A program made the translations under genes and the position numbers. From contig NZ_CP007044.2 of NCBI RefSeq assembly GCF_000520015.2, forward strand, positions 5,208,001 through 5,272,000: a stretch of DNA of 64,000 bases, read 5' to 3'. The stretch's first letter is position 1. Each line of letters begins with the position of its first letter. Below the pieces are notes generated by a model. It ran no database searches, was not told where the DNA came from, and saw nothing but the letters and a program-made list of their open reading frames with translations. Of the stretch, positions 8,416 through 16,922 are shown in pieces. The stretch comes from Chania multitudinisentens RB-25 (GTDB lineage: Bacteria; Pseudomonadota; Gammaproteobacteria; Enterobacterales; Enterobacteriaceae).

Positions 8416-9621
8416 TTAAACACGTTCCAGAATCATGGCGATACCCTGCCCCACACCAATACACATGGTGCAGAGCGCATAGCGGCCATTACGCCGTTCC
8501 AATTCCAGCGTCGCCGCCAGCGCTAAGCGCGCACCGCTCATGCCCAAAGGGTGCCCCAACGCAATCGCCCCGCCGTTCGGATTCACCTGCTCAGCATCAT
8601 CGGGTAGCCCCAACTGGCGCAGCACGGCCAAAGCCTGCGCAGCAAAGGCTTCATTCAGTTCGATCACGTCCATTTGTGCCAAACGTAATCCGCTCATTGC
8701 CAACACTTTCTCTGTGGCAGACACTGGGCCAATCCCCATCAAGCCCGGCTCTACGCCGCAGACCGCCGTTGCTACAATCCGCGTGCGCGGCGTTAAACCT
8801 TGCCGCAACGCCATGGCTTCTGAGGCCACAATCAAAGCCGCAGCACCGTCGTTGATGCCGGAGGCATTGCCTGCGGTAACCGTACCAGGGTGACGAAAAG
8901 GCGGCTTCAAACGTTGCAGTTGCTCAAGCGTGGTGCTGGCCCGCGGGTGTTCATCCTCGGTGATCTGCGTTTCCCCCCCTTTCTGATTACGCACCGTCAC
9001 CGACGTGATCTCTTCAGCCAGAATCCCCTGCTGTTGCGCCCGTGCGGTACGCTGTTGGCTGCGTAAGGCGAAAGCATCCTGATCGGCCCGGCTGATGGCA
9101 AACTTGCTGGCAACATTCTCGGCGGTTTCCGCCATCGACTCTGTACCGTGCCACTGCTGCATCAACGGATTGACAAAACGCCAGCCCAGCGTGGTATCAA
9201 ACATCTGTGTCTGGCGGCTGAAAGCGCTGTCGGCTTTCCCCATTACCCAGGGGGCCCGCGTCATCGATTCTGCCCCACCCGCCAACAGCAGATTAGCTTC
9301 GCCCGCTTTGATACTGCGCGCGGCTATCGCCAATGCATCCAGACCAGAGCCACACAGCCGATTGACCGTCGCCCCTGGCACTTCCAGGGGTAAACGCGCC
9401 AACAGCGCAGCCATGCGGGCCAGATTACGGTTATCTTCCCCAGCCTGATTAGCACACCCGAGAATGACGTCATCAACCCGTTGCCAATCCAGCGCCGGAT
9501 AACGCGCCAATAACGCCTGTAACGGGATCGCCGCCAGATCGTCGGTGCGCAAATTGGCCAGCGCTCCGGCGTAACGGCCTATCGGCGTTCGCACACCATC
9601 ACAAATAAATGCGTGCTGCAT
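8416..9621 (-). CDS. 3-oxoadipyl-CoA/acetyl-CoA C-acyltransferase (PaaJ/PcaF type)
   Basis: This 401-residue thiolase cleaves a 3-oxoacyl-CoA with CoA. The family triad is present: nucleophile Cys90 in NRLCGSG, His357 in GGAIALGHPLG, Cys387 in CTMCIGVGQG. Long stretches match the E. coli PaaJ/PcaF group (DDVILGCANQAGEDNRN, QMFDTTLGWRFVNPLM), which split 3-oxoadipyl-CoA into succinyl-CoA and acetyl-CoA. No paa or pca genes are nearby, so the likely role is the last step of adipate-type dicarboxylate beta-oxidation together with the genes at 14.7-19.9 kb. AAGGAA lies 8 bases before the ATG. It is divergent from the ABC importer operon. The exact substrate is inferred. Confidence 0.88.
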   Translation of the reverse strand: MQHAFICDGVRTPIGRYAGALANLRTDDLAAIPLQALLARYPALDWQRVDDVILGCANQAGEDNRNLARMAALLARLPLEVPGATVNRLCGSGLDALAIAARSIKAGEANLLLAGGAESMTRAPWVMGKADSAFSRQTQMFDTTLGWRFVNPLMQQWHGTESMAETAENVASKFAISRADQDAFALRSQQRTARAQQQGILAEEITSVTVRNQKGGETQITEDEHPRASTTLEQLQRLKPPFRHPGTVTAGNASGINDGAAALIVASEAMALRQGLTPRTRIVATAVCGVEPGLMGIGPVSATEKVLAMSGLRLAQMDVIELNEAFAAQALAVLRQLGLPDDAEQVNPNGGAIALGHPLGMSGARLALAATLELERRNGRYALCTMCIGVGQGIAMILERV

Positions 9622-10246
9622 AGAGTATTCCTTAATAAAAACCTGCTGTTGATAGATTTTTTCTTATCTATGAAGGAGATCCTCTTATTTTTAGGGGTAT
9701 CCTCCGCCTCTGCACTTGTAATAAAAATCCATAATTTGCAACATATGTCTAACTTTCACCCATTTGTTTTAACATTATTTTGTATAAATTATCTCAATCT
9801 GTCTATATTAATCGAGAATAACCTTGTTATTGAGCAACACCATCCCGTTCAGAGGCAAGATAAGGAAACAGATTGATTGAGGTTGTAACCATGATTCCTG
9901 AGGAGTGGGTGGCTGTACGTTGACAGGCGCATCTGCCCCACCTCAAACGAACCTCCTTCCTCGGTTCATCTGCGGTAGAAAGAGTGCCAATCGCCATGCT
10001 GAGCTTGGATAAGCCCTGTCTTGCGCCAACATCTGGGAAATATGAACGGTTCTGCGCCAGGCCTACGCCCACGGCAAAGAAGAGTTCGAACCAAAATAAA
10101 CAGACCGTCGTTGATCTACCCAAGCAATTTAAAACAACAGGTAATTCGATAGCCTGGCCCTGCCAATCTCAGGGCCAGGACACTGAGGGCTTTCCCGCAG
10201 TTTGGAAAGTGCAGAGTAAAAAAATACGACCATCCTGGGAGGAGTG
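9622..10246. other. 625-base divergent control region, thiolase/ABC importer
   Basis: No convincing gene is present. There is an inverted repeat ATAGAT-N8-ATCTAT at 9652-9671 just upstream of the thiolase start. The stretch 9680-9840 is AT-rich. Short unconnected reading frames at 9900-10120 include a protein-like tail (LRQAYAHGKEEFEPK then stop, ending near 10100) that may be debris of an older gene. The perfect stem at 10153-10179 is listed separately. Confidence 0.5.
10153..10179. promoter_or_regulatory. Perfect 10-bp inverted repeat before the importer operon
   Basis: CCTGGCCCTG and CAGGGCCAGG are exact inverse repeats around a 7-base loop, 67 bases before the first importer gene. No T-tract follows, so it is not an ordinary terminator. 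It could be an operator or a structured leader. Confidence 0.45.
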
Positions 10247-11416
10247 ATGAATTTAACAAAATGGTTTGCAATCGGTTTGTCATGCACCACAGCACTGTCG
10301 GTGATACCCGCTACTCAGGCGGCTGAATATCAGGTCGGTGCTGTGATTTCACTGACCGGAGTGAATGCCCGTGGAGGAACGGGCATGCATGAAGGCATCA
10401 AAGTCGCGGAATCCGTGTTTAACCAACGGGGCGGCAATGTGCAGATCAAAGTCGAGACGATCAACGATGAATCCTCACCGGCCAAGGCCGTGGCGGCAGT
10501 GGAAAGGCTTGCCGCCAATAAAGTGGTCGCCATTACCGGTGGAGCAACTTCAGACATCGTGGGGCCTGCCGCTACCGCAGCCGACAAACTCGGCCTGCCC
10601 TTTATGACCTCTGGCGGCACCAGCAGCGAATTTCTGACGCAGGGGTTCAAATCTTTCTTTCGTATCAACAATACCACCGGTTATGTCAAAGCCATGGCGG
10701 GCCTGCTGGAGACAATGCAGGTCAAAAAGCTGGCGGTTATTTACTCAACCAAAAAATCGACCAGTGAAATGGCCCGCATGATGCAGCAGTACATGGCTGA
10801 AAAAGGAGTGGTGGTCACCATGCACCCCTTTGAAGCCACCACGGTGGATTTCAAGCCGATTATCAACAAGATCAAACTGCAAGATAAGCCAGACGCCATC
10901 AATATGATTGGCTACGAAAATGACTATGTCGGTATTTTGCGGGCAACCCGCGTCCTTAAACCCCAGGTCAAGGCCATGGTCGGTGCCTGGCAGATCGCTA
11001 CTTCCAAAATGTACCAAGACTTCCCCGATCTGGTTGATAAAACCTACGGCACAGAAATGCTGCCGGTGCCGGTCACGTTCAATCGGCCGGAAGGCCAGGC
11101 ATTTGAAGCCGCTTTTCGCAAACTCTACCCGCATGAGCCTGATTATCTTTCACAGTACGGTTTCGTGCAGGGCATGTTGCTGTTTGAAGCCATTGCCCGC
11201 GCAGAGGCCGCCGGCACGCTTGATAAAGGAGGAATTGCACAGGAACTGCGCTCCACCCCGGTGGACACCATCATTGGCAACGTGCGCTTTACCGAGCAGG
11301 GCGACAATGAAGAATTCGTACAGAACATCGGACAACACCAGAAAGGCAACATCGTCATCGTGTGGCCAGAAAGTGCATCCACAGGCGCCATGCAGTTTCC
11401 TGGTACTCCCTGGTAA
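10247..11416 (+). CDS. Periplasmic substrate-binding protein, LivK/HAAT type
   Basis: This 389-residue periplasmic binding protein of the branched-chain amino acid/amide/aromatic acid ABC family captures the substrate for the importer encoded downstream. A signal peptide ends near TQAAEYQVG (residues about 1-25). Family features include GAVISLTGVNARGGTGMHEG at the mature start and the ATSDIVGPAATAADKLGLPFMTSGGTS ligand-site region. GGGAGGAG precedes the start; ATG 10247 is preferred over the GTG at 10244 because of spacing. As first gene of a five-gene operon between beta-oxidation genes, it may bind a dicarboxylate or aromatic acid rather than an amino acid; this is inferred from context only. 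Confidence 0.88.
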   Translation: MNLTKWFAIGLSCTTALSVIPATQAAEYQVGAVISLTGVNARGGTGMHEGIKVAESVFNQRGGNVQIKVETINDESSPAKAVAAVERLAANKVVAITGGATSDIVGPAATAADKLGLPFMTSGGTSSEFLTQGFKSFFRINNTTGYVKAMAGLLETMQVKKLAVIYSTKKSTSEMARMMQQYMAEKGVVVTMHPFEATTVDFKPIINKIKLQDKPDAINMIGYENDYVGILRATRVLKPQVKAMVGAWQIATSKMYQDFPDLVDKTYGTEMLPVPVTFNRPEGQAFEAAFRKLYPHEPDYLSQYGFVQGMLLFEAIARAEAAGTLDKGGIAQELRSTPVDTIIGNVRFTEQGDNEEFVQNIGQHQKGNIVIVWPESASTGAMQFPGTPW

Positions 11417-11460
11417 CAGCCGCGAGCGGGATGTTTACCCCACCTGAACAAGAGGTGCGC

Positions 11461-12333
11461 ATGTCTGAATTATTATTTCAATCATTATACTCCGGCCTGC
11501 TGGCCGGCAGTGTCTATGCCTTGCTCGCGCTGGGGTTGGCACTGGTATTTGGCATTATGCGCCTGGTCAATCTGGCGCACGGTGAATTGGTGTTACTGGC
11601 GGGATATATTGCCTATACCTTCGAATCATCAACCGGCTTCGGGCCACTCTGGTCGATACCGTTGGCCTTTATCGTCGTCTGTGCGACGGCAATCGGCATC
11701 TATATGCTGCTCAGCCGTATCAAGATCGACCGTGAACTCAACTCACTGCTGTTGACCTATGGCATTGCCGTGATTTTAACCAACCTGATCCTGCTGATCT
11801 GGAATGCCAATATCCGCTCCAGCAGTTCAGTCTGGCTGCAAGAACCGATTGTTATCGGCGATCTGTATGCCATGAATGGTGAACTGGTGGCATTCGTCAT
11901 GAGCCTGATCCTGCTGGTCGCACTCTGGAAATGGCTGGCAAGCAGTTGGTATGGCCGCGCCGTTCGCGCCGTATCCAGCCACCGCGAAGCCTCCATGCTG
12001 ATGGGGATCAACCCCAAACAGACGGAAATGATCTCGTTTCTGCTGGCAGGCATGATGGCGTCGGTTGCCGGTGTGGCGATCTACTGTACACGGGTTTTAC
12101 AACCCGCGTTGGGAGAATCGCTGACCATCAAGGCGTTCATTATCACAGTATTAGCCGGCATCGGCTCAATTCCAGGGGTATTGATCGGGGCGATTGTGAT
12201 TGGTATCGCTGAAGCCATGAGCGCGACCTTGTTCAACCCTGCCTGGCAGGATCTGGTCAGCATGGGGTTATTCCTGCTGGTCCTGTTCCTGCGTCCTAAT
12301 GGTCTATTCGGCGCAGCGCGGCGTCAGGGATAA
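11461..12333 (+). CDS. ABC importer permease, LivH type
   Basis: This 290-residue inner membrane permease is of the LivH family, with about eight hydrophobic segments. The N-terminal GSVYALLALGLALVFGIMRLVNLAHGELV is the hallmark of the family, and the cytoplasmic-loop motif GRAVRAVSSHREASMLMGIN contacts the ATPase. The ATG at 11461 is chosen because it yields this canonical start and has AAGAGGTG upstream; earlier in-frame ATGs lie within the tail of the binding-protein gene. It probably pairs with the LivM-type protein that begins 7 bases after its stop. Confidence 0.9.
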   Translation: MSELLFQSLYSGLLAGSVYALLALGLALVFGIMRLVNLAHGELVLLAGYIAYTFESSTGFGPLWSIPLAFIVVCATAIGIYMLLSRIKIDRELNSLLLTYGIAVILTNLILLIWNANIRSSSSVWLQEPIVIGDLYAMNGELVAFVMSLILLVALWKWLASSWYGRAVRAVSSHREASMLMGINPKQTEMISFLLAGMMASVAGVAIYCTRVLQPALGESLTIKAFIITVLAGIGSIPGVLIGAIVIGIAEAMSATLFNPAWQDLVSMGLFLLVLFLRPNGLFGAARRQG

Positions 12334-12340
12334 AGCGATC

Positions 12341-13300
12341 ATGATGAAATCATTCATTAAATTAATGTGGTTCCCCCTGCTGTTGGCAACGCTGGTGCCC
12401 GCCATCTGGCATCAGCAACCTTATATCCTCAGCATGTTTACCGATGCCCTGACCATCGGCGCATTAGCTCTGGCCTGGGCGATGCTGGGTAATTTAGGCG
12501 GCATGGTCAGTTTCGGTCATTCGGCCTTTTTCGGCACCGGGGCCTATATCTCCTCCATGTTGGCGATGAACAGCGGAATGCCGGTACTGCTTTCCATGCT
12601 CTGTGGTGGCCTGGCAGCCGCGTTAACCACGTTGCTGATGCTGCCCACATTGCGCCTGAAAGGCACCTACTTTGCGTTGGCGATTCTGGCCTACTCGCAA
12701 ATATTCCGCGTGCTGGCCATGCAGTTAGAGGGGATCACTGGCGGTTCCGCTGGGTTATCCGGTATTCCTACCTTGCCCGTGGTCATGGGGTTTGCCCTGA
12801 ACAGCAAACTCGGCGTTTATTACGTGATCTTGGCGTTACTGACGCTGTTTCTACTGATTTATACCGTATTGGCCCGCAGTGATTATGGGCTGGCGTTAAA
12901 GGCCATGCACGATTCAGAAGCCGCAACGCAGGTGGTGGGGGTTAACAGCCTGCTGCTGAAAGCGCTGGTTCTGTTACTGTCGGCCTTTATGACCGGGCTG
13001 GTGGGGGCGTTCAACGCACACCATATGAACTTCCTTGAGCCTGACTATGCCTTCAACGCCTCCTGGGTCATTGTGCCGATTATCGCCGCTATTTTTGGTG
13101 GTTTCCGTTCGTTGAATGGCCCGCTGGTCGGCGCATTGGTGGTCTATTTAACCGACCAACTCCTGTTTAAGGTCCTGTTCCCCACCGGAAATCTCATGAT
13201 CCTGGGGGGATTACTGGTCGCTATTATCCTGATTAGCCCACGCGGCCTGTTGCCGTTGTTACATTCAGCCCAGAGGAGATTCTATCGTGCTAAAGCTTGA
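12341..13300 (+). CDS. ABC importer permease, LivM type
   Basis: This 319-residue second permease of the importer has many membrane segments and the LivM signature GGMVSFGHSAFFGTGAYISSML near residue 48. The ATPase-contact loop reads SDYGLALKAMHDSEAATQVVGVN near residue 188. The start at 12341 has AGGGA upstream and begins just after the previous stop. The last 14 bases overlap the next gene. Confidence 0.9.
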   Translation: MMKSFIKLMWFPLLLATLVPAIWHQQPYILSMFTDALTIGALALAWAMLGNLGGMVSFGHSAFFGTGAYISSMLAMNSGMPVLLSMLCGGLAAALTTLLMLPTLRLKGTYFALAILAYSQIFRVLAMQLEGITGGSAGLSGIPTLPVVMGFALNSKLGVYYVILALLTLFLLIYTVLARSDYGLALKAMHDSEAATQVVGVNSLLLKALVLLLSAFMTGLVGAFNAHHMNFLEPDYAFNASWVIVPIIAAIFGGFRSLNGPLVGALVVYLTDQLLFKVLFPTGNLMILGGLLVAIILISPRGLLPLLHSAQRRFYRAKA

Positions 13301-14003
13301 TAAAGTCAGCGTATCATTTGGTGCTGTCACTGCCGTTGATAACGTATCGTTAATGGTGGGGCAAAACGAAATCGTGGGTTTGGTTGGGCCAAACGGCGCA
13401 GGCAAAACCACCTTATTTAACGCGATCTCCGGGTTGGTACAGCCTACCACCGGAACACTCAGCTTCAATGGCAGCACATTCGGCCCGCGTGGAGGAATAC
13501 ATCACCGGGCGCGCCTGGGGATTGGCCGTACCTTCCAGGTTCCACAACCGATGCATGAACTGAGCGTGATGGAAAATGTGCGGGTCGCACAGCGCTTTTC
13601 TACCGGCAAGGTGAATCTTGCCCGCCTGGGAGAAATTCTGGAACTGGTTGGGCTGAACGGTAAAGCAGAACGAGCCGCCGCCAGCGAGCTGTCACTCAGT
13701 GAACTGAAAGCGCTGGAAGTCGCGAAAGCACTGGCGACTGAACCGAACCTGCTCTTGCTTGATGAAGTCCTGGCCGGGCTGGAAACCAGCGGTAAAAAAC
13801 GTTTTCAGCAGATGCTTGGGCGTATTCATGCCGAATACGGTTTAAGTATTCTGTTGATTGAACACGACCTGGAAACCGTCACCTCGCTATGCCAGCGGGT
13901 ATGGATACTGAACTTTGGCCGTTTGATTGCGGACGGCACGCCAACAGAAGTGTTCAACGACCCTGTCGTGATCCGTAGCTATACCGGAGAAGCCTATGCT
14001 TAA
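13287..14003 (+). CDS. ABC importer ATPase, LivG type
   Basis: This 238-residue ATPase energises the importer. Walker A is GPNGAGKTT near residue 34 and Walker B LLLLDEVLAGL near 155, followed by the switch His in LLIEHDLETV. The signature motif is unusual: LSLSELKALEVAKAL in place of LSGGQ-like sequence, as in other LivG proteins with loose signatures. It starts with GTG inside the preceding gene (AGGAGA 7 bases before) and its stop overlaps the start of the LivF gene, so the pair is translationally coupled. Confidence 0.9.
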   Translation: MLKLDKVSVSFGAVTAVDNVSLMVGQNEIVGLVGPNGAGKTTLFNAISGLVQPTTGTLSFNGSTFGPRGGIHHRARLGIGRTFQVPQPMHELSVMENVRVAQRFSTGKVNLARLGEILELVGLNGKAERAAASELSLSELKALEVAKALATEPNLLLLDEVLAGLETSGKKRFQQMLGRIHAEYGLSILLIEHDLETVTSLCQRVWILNFGRLIADGTPTEVFNDPVVIRSYTGEAYA

Positions 14004-14697
14004 TATTGAGAAAGTACGCGGTGGCTACGGCGCAATCAATATTCTGTGGGACGTTTCGCTACAGATTCAACCCGGTACGGTTACGGCGATCGTCGGGCCA
14101 AACGGCGCGGGCAAAACCACCCTGCTGAAAACTATCGCTGGGTTGCTGCCGCTGACGCAGGGGCAGATCAGCTATCGCAATGTGGATATCGGCGGGCTGT
14201 CTCCTTGGCATACCAACCGCAGTGGGTTAGCCCTGATCCCGGAAGGGCGGATGATTTTTCGCGATATGACCGTGGATGATAACCTGATCATGGGCGCTTT
14301 TCAGAAAGCCAGCCGCCCCCATGTAAAAAGCCGCCTGCAAGAAATCTATGCCATGTTCCCACGCTTAGCCGAGCGCCAGGCGCAGTTGGCGGGCGTTCTT
14401 TCCGGCGGTGAAGCACAAATGCTGGCGGTGGGGCGTTGTTTAATGTCCGATCCCAGCATGATCCTCATTGATGAACCTTCTTTGGGGCTGGCTCCGGTGG
14501 TGGTGAATGAACTTTTTGCCTGCTTTGCCCGGCTACGCGAAAGTGGCAAAACGATTCTGCTGGTTGAGCAGAATACCCAATTGTCGATCGCTTTGGCCGA
14601 CCGCGTCTGTTTGATGCGCAGCGGTAAAATCATGTTTACCAAAATGGCAGATGAAATTGATATGGAAGAGTTGCACCGGGCCTACTTTGGCCACTGA
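13996..14697 (+). CDS. ABC importer ATPase, LivF type
   Basis: This 233-residue second ATPase would form a heterodimer with the LivG-type subunit. Walker A GPNGAGKTT lies near residue 36, signature LSGGEAQMLAVGRCLM near 135 and Walker B MILIDEPSLGLAP near 155. The EGRMIFRDMTVDDNL region is the LivF Q-loop neighbourhood. It overlaps the upstream gene by 8 bases and is the last gene of the operon before a bidirectional stem-loop. Confidence 0.9.
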   Translation: MLNIEKVRGGYGAINILWDVSLQIQPGTVTAIVGPNGAGKTTLLKTIAGLLPLTQGQISYRNVDIGGLSPWHTNRSGLALIPEGRMIFRDMTVDDNLIMGAFQKASRPHVKSRLQEIYAMFPRLAERQAQLAGVLSGGEAQMLAVGRCLMSDPSMILIDEPSLGLAPVVVNELFACFARLRESGKTILLVEQNTQLSIALADRVCLMRSGKIMFTKMADEIDMEELHRAYFGH

Positions 14698-14710
14698 ATA
14701 TAGCGGATGG

Positions 14711-14740
14711 CATCAGGGCAGGGAAAAACCTGCCCTGATG
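14711..14740. terminator. Perfect 12-bp stem-loop between convergent operons
   Basis: CATCAGGGCAGG and CCTGCCCTGATG pair exactly around GAAAAA. It lies in the 53-base gap between the importer operon and the convergent beta-oxidation operon and probably terminates both. Confidence 0.75.
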
Positions 14741-14750
14741 GTTGCGCCAA

Positions 14751-16898
14751 TTAATGGCTGGAATGTAAAACGTTAAGGCTGGCGAATGTCTGCCGCTGTT
14801 CAACCAAACGGATTAACAACGGTGAGGGGCGCCAGAACAGCGGATCTTCGGCGGCAAAGGTCACAATATCCTCAAGTACCTTCGGTAAACCGATCCTATC
14901 TGCATAATGCAGCGGCCCACCGTGGTGACGTGGAAACCCGTAACCGGCCAACAGTACAACATCAACATCCAACGGGCGCAACGCAATGCCCTCCTCAACC
15001 AGATTGGCACCTTCGTTAATCATTGCTGCCAGATAACGGCGCACGATCTCCTCGGCGCTGAACGATCGAGGAATAATCCCCACCCGTTCACGTTCACGGG
15101 CCACAATCTCCAATACCGCCGCTTCCGGCTGCCCGCTGCGTGAACCAGATTCATAGTGATACCAGCCACGCCCGGTTTTTTGCCCAAACCAACCCTGTTC
15201 ACATAAACGATCGGCAATCTGCACATAACGCTCTTGAGGACTGCGGTGAACCGCACGGCGTTTACGTGTCGCCCAGGCGATGTCGCCGCCAGCAACGTCG
15301 CTGATTTGAAACGGCCCCATGGCAAAACCGAATCCACGTACCGCGTCATCAATCTGGTAAGGAGAAGCCCCATCTTCCAACATGGCTTCTGCTGCCCGCC
15401 GGTAGACCGACATAATGCGGTTACCGATAAAACCATCGCATATTCCGGTACGCACCGGGATTTTGCCCAACCGGCGCGCCAAAGCGAAAGCGCTGACAAT
15501 CACCCCGGCCGATGCCTGCGGAGGGATCACCACCTCCAGCAGACGCATCACCGGAGCCGGAGAAAAAAAGTGCAAACCAATCACCGACTGCGGCCTGCTG
15601 GTGACCGCCGCAATGGCGGAAATATCGAGATAAGACGTGTTACTTGCCAGTATTGCGTCTGGTTTACAATGAGCGTCCAGCTCACGGAATACCGCCTGCT
15701 TGGCCGCCAGATCCTCATAGACCGCTTCCACCACCAGATCGGCAGTATCCAAAATCTGATACTGCACCGTACCACGCAACTTTGCCAACCGGGCCGCTGC
15801 TACCGTGACCGAGAGCCGTTTCTTACTGACCCGCTGACGATAGATATCTTCGATGCGGCTGAGGCCAGCAAACAAGCTGGGTTTATCGCGTTCTAACAAC
15901 GTCACGTACAGATCCGCATCCAACATCACTACGGCAATACCCGCACCCATGGTGCCGCCACCAATAACGCCGACCTGAGTAAAAGAGCGTATTGTTCCCC
16001 CTACCAGATTGGGCAATTTAGCCACCGCGCGTTCCGCCTGGAATGCATGCAACAAGGCTTGATGCTGAGGGCTGGCCTGGCAACGCTGAAATTGCGCAGC
16101 TTCATATTGGCAACCCGTCGCAAACGGCTGTTCGCAGGCCACTTCAACACAGTCAATAATCAGCGCAGGAGACAACAGACCACGAAACTGCGTTGGCAGC
16201 TTGGCACGGGCAGCCGCAATCGCCGCCTGTTGGGCCGCAGGATCGGCAAGCTTCGTCACCTTTTTACTGCTGCGGCGCACACCGCACTGCTTAGCCAGTA
16301 ATTCATGGGTATAGGCCAGACCATCGACACGGGCATTCCGTCCCAGACGATCCACCAGCCCCAGTCCTATCGCTTGCTCGGCAGTCAGCGGGTGGCCGCT
16401 GAGCATCAGCTCCAACGCCGCTGCGGCTCCGATTAACCGGGTACTGCGCTGGCTGCCTCCTGCGCCGGGTAGTAAGCCCAGTTTGACCTCCGGTAACCCT
16501 AGTTGGCTACCCCTGACCGCCAGGCGGTAATGCGCCGCCATGGCGATTTCCAATCCTCCTCCCAAAGCGTTACCGGCAATGGCCGCGATCACCGGTTTAT
16601 TGCTCGCCTCAATCTGGTTGCAAACGTCGCGCAGTAAGGGAGCCTGACGCGGTTTATTAAATTCGCGAATATCCGCACCTGCTGCAAAATGATTCCCTGA
16701 ACCGATTAACAGCAGTGCGTGGATCTTCGGATCGGTTTGCGCCTGCTGTAGCGCAGCAAGCAACCCGGTGCGCACCGCATGCCCCACTGCATTGACCGGT
16801 GGATTATGGATGGTTGCAATCAGTATGTTACCGCTGCGTTCAAGATGTACAGCGTGGTCAGATACCTGCGGGTGATGTTCTAACTCGTTGTTATACAT
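14751..16898 (-). CDS. Enoyl-CoA hydratase / 3-hydroxyacyl-CoA dehydrogenase fusion
   Basis: This 715-residue bifunctional beta-oxidation enzyme of the FadB/FadJ type hydrates the 2-enoyl-CoA and oxidises the 3-hydroxyacyl-CoA with NAD. In the hydratase half, the oxyanion region GNHFAAGADIREF and both catalytic glutamates (Glu117 in GGGLE, Glu137 in LPEVKLG) are present. The dehydrogenase half has the NAD fold GVIGGGTMGAG (310-320) and catalytic His443 in GLHFFSPAPVM. GGAGAT precedes the ATG at 16898. It is third in an operon after the acyl-CoA dehydrogenase and CoA-transferase genes. I infer a 2,3-dehydroadipyl-CoA type substrate from the neighbouring PaaJ-type thiolase. Confidence 0.9.
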   Translation of the reverse strand: MYNNELEHHPQVSDHAVHLERSGNILIATIHNPPVNAVGHAVRTGLLAALQQAQTDPKIHALLLIGSGNHFAAGADIREFNKPRQAPLLRDVCNQIEASNKPVIAAIAGNALGGGLEIAMAAHYRLAVRGSQLGLPEVKLGLLPGAGGSQRSTRLIGAAAALELMLSGHPLTAEQAIGLGLVDRLGRNARVDGLAYTHELLAKQCGVRRSSKKVTKLADPAAQQAAIAAARAKLPTQFRGLLSPALIIDCVEVACEQPFATGCQYEAAQFQRCQASPQHQALLHAFQAERAVAKLPNLVGGTIRSFTQVGVIGGGTMGAGIAVVMLDADLYVTLLERDKPSLFAGLSRIEDIYRQRVSKKRLSVTVAAARLAKLRGTVQYQILDTADLVVEAVYEDLAAKQAVFRELDAHCKPDAILASNTSYLDISAIAAVTSRPQSVIGLHFFSPAPVMRLLEVVIPPQASAGVIVSAFALARRLGKIPVRTGICDGFIGNRIMSVYRRAAEAMLEDGASPYQIDDAVRGFGFAMGPFQISDVAGGDIAWATRKRRAVHRSPQERYVQIADRLCEQGWFGQKTGRGWYHYESGSRSGQPEAAVLEIVARERERVGIIPRSFSAEEIVRRYLAAMINEGANLVEEGIALRPLDVDVVLLAGYGFPRHHGGPLHYADRIGLPKVLEDIVTFAAEDPLFWRPSPLLIRLVEQRQTFASLNVLHSSH

Positions 16899-16922
16899 AT
16901 TTTATCTCCATCAGGAAAAGGC

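Noticed and set aside
8238..8855. Plus-strand frame joining the end of rapA to the thiolase region
   Set aside because: It overlaps rapA, the terminator, the repeat and the thiolase gene; its composition is that of antisense sequence.
9984..10247. An 87-codon frame leading into the importer operon
   Set aside because: It has no ribosome site and runs through the perfect stem-loop and the Shine-Dalgarno of the next gene; it reads as non-coding leader.
15234..15896. Long plus-strand open frame inside the hydratase/dehydrogenase gene
   Set aside because: It lies wholly antisense to a gene with clear catalytic motifs and has no family features; it is a by-product of GC-rich coding.
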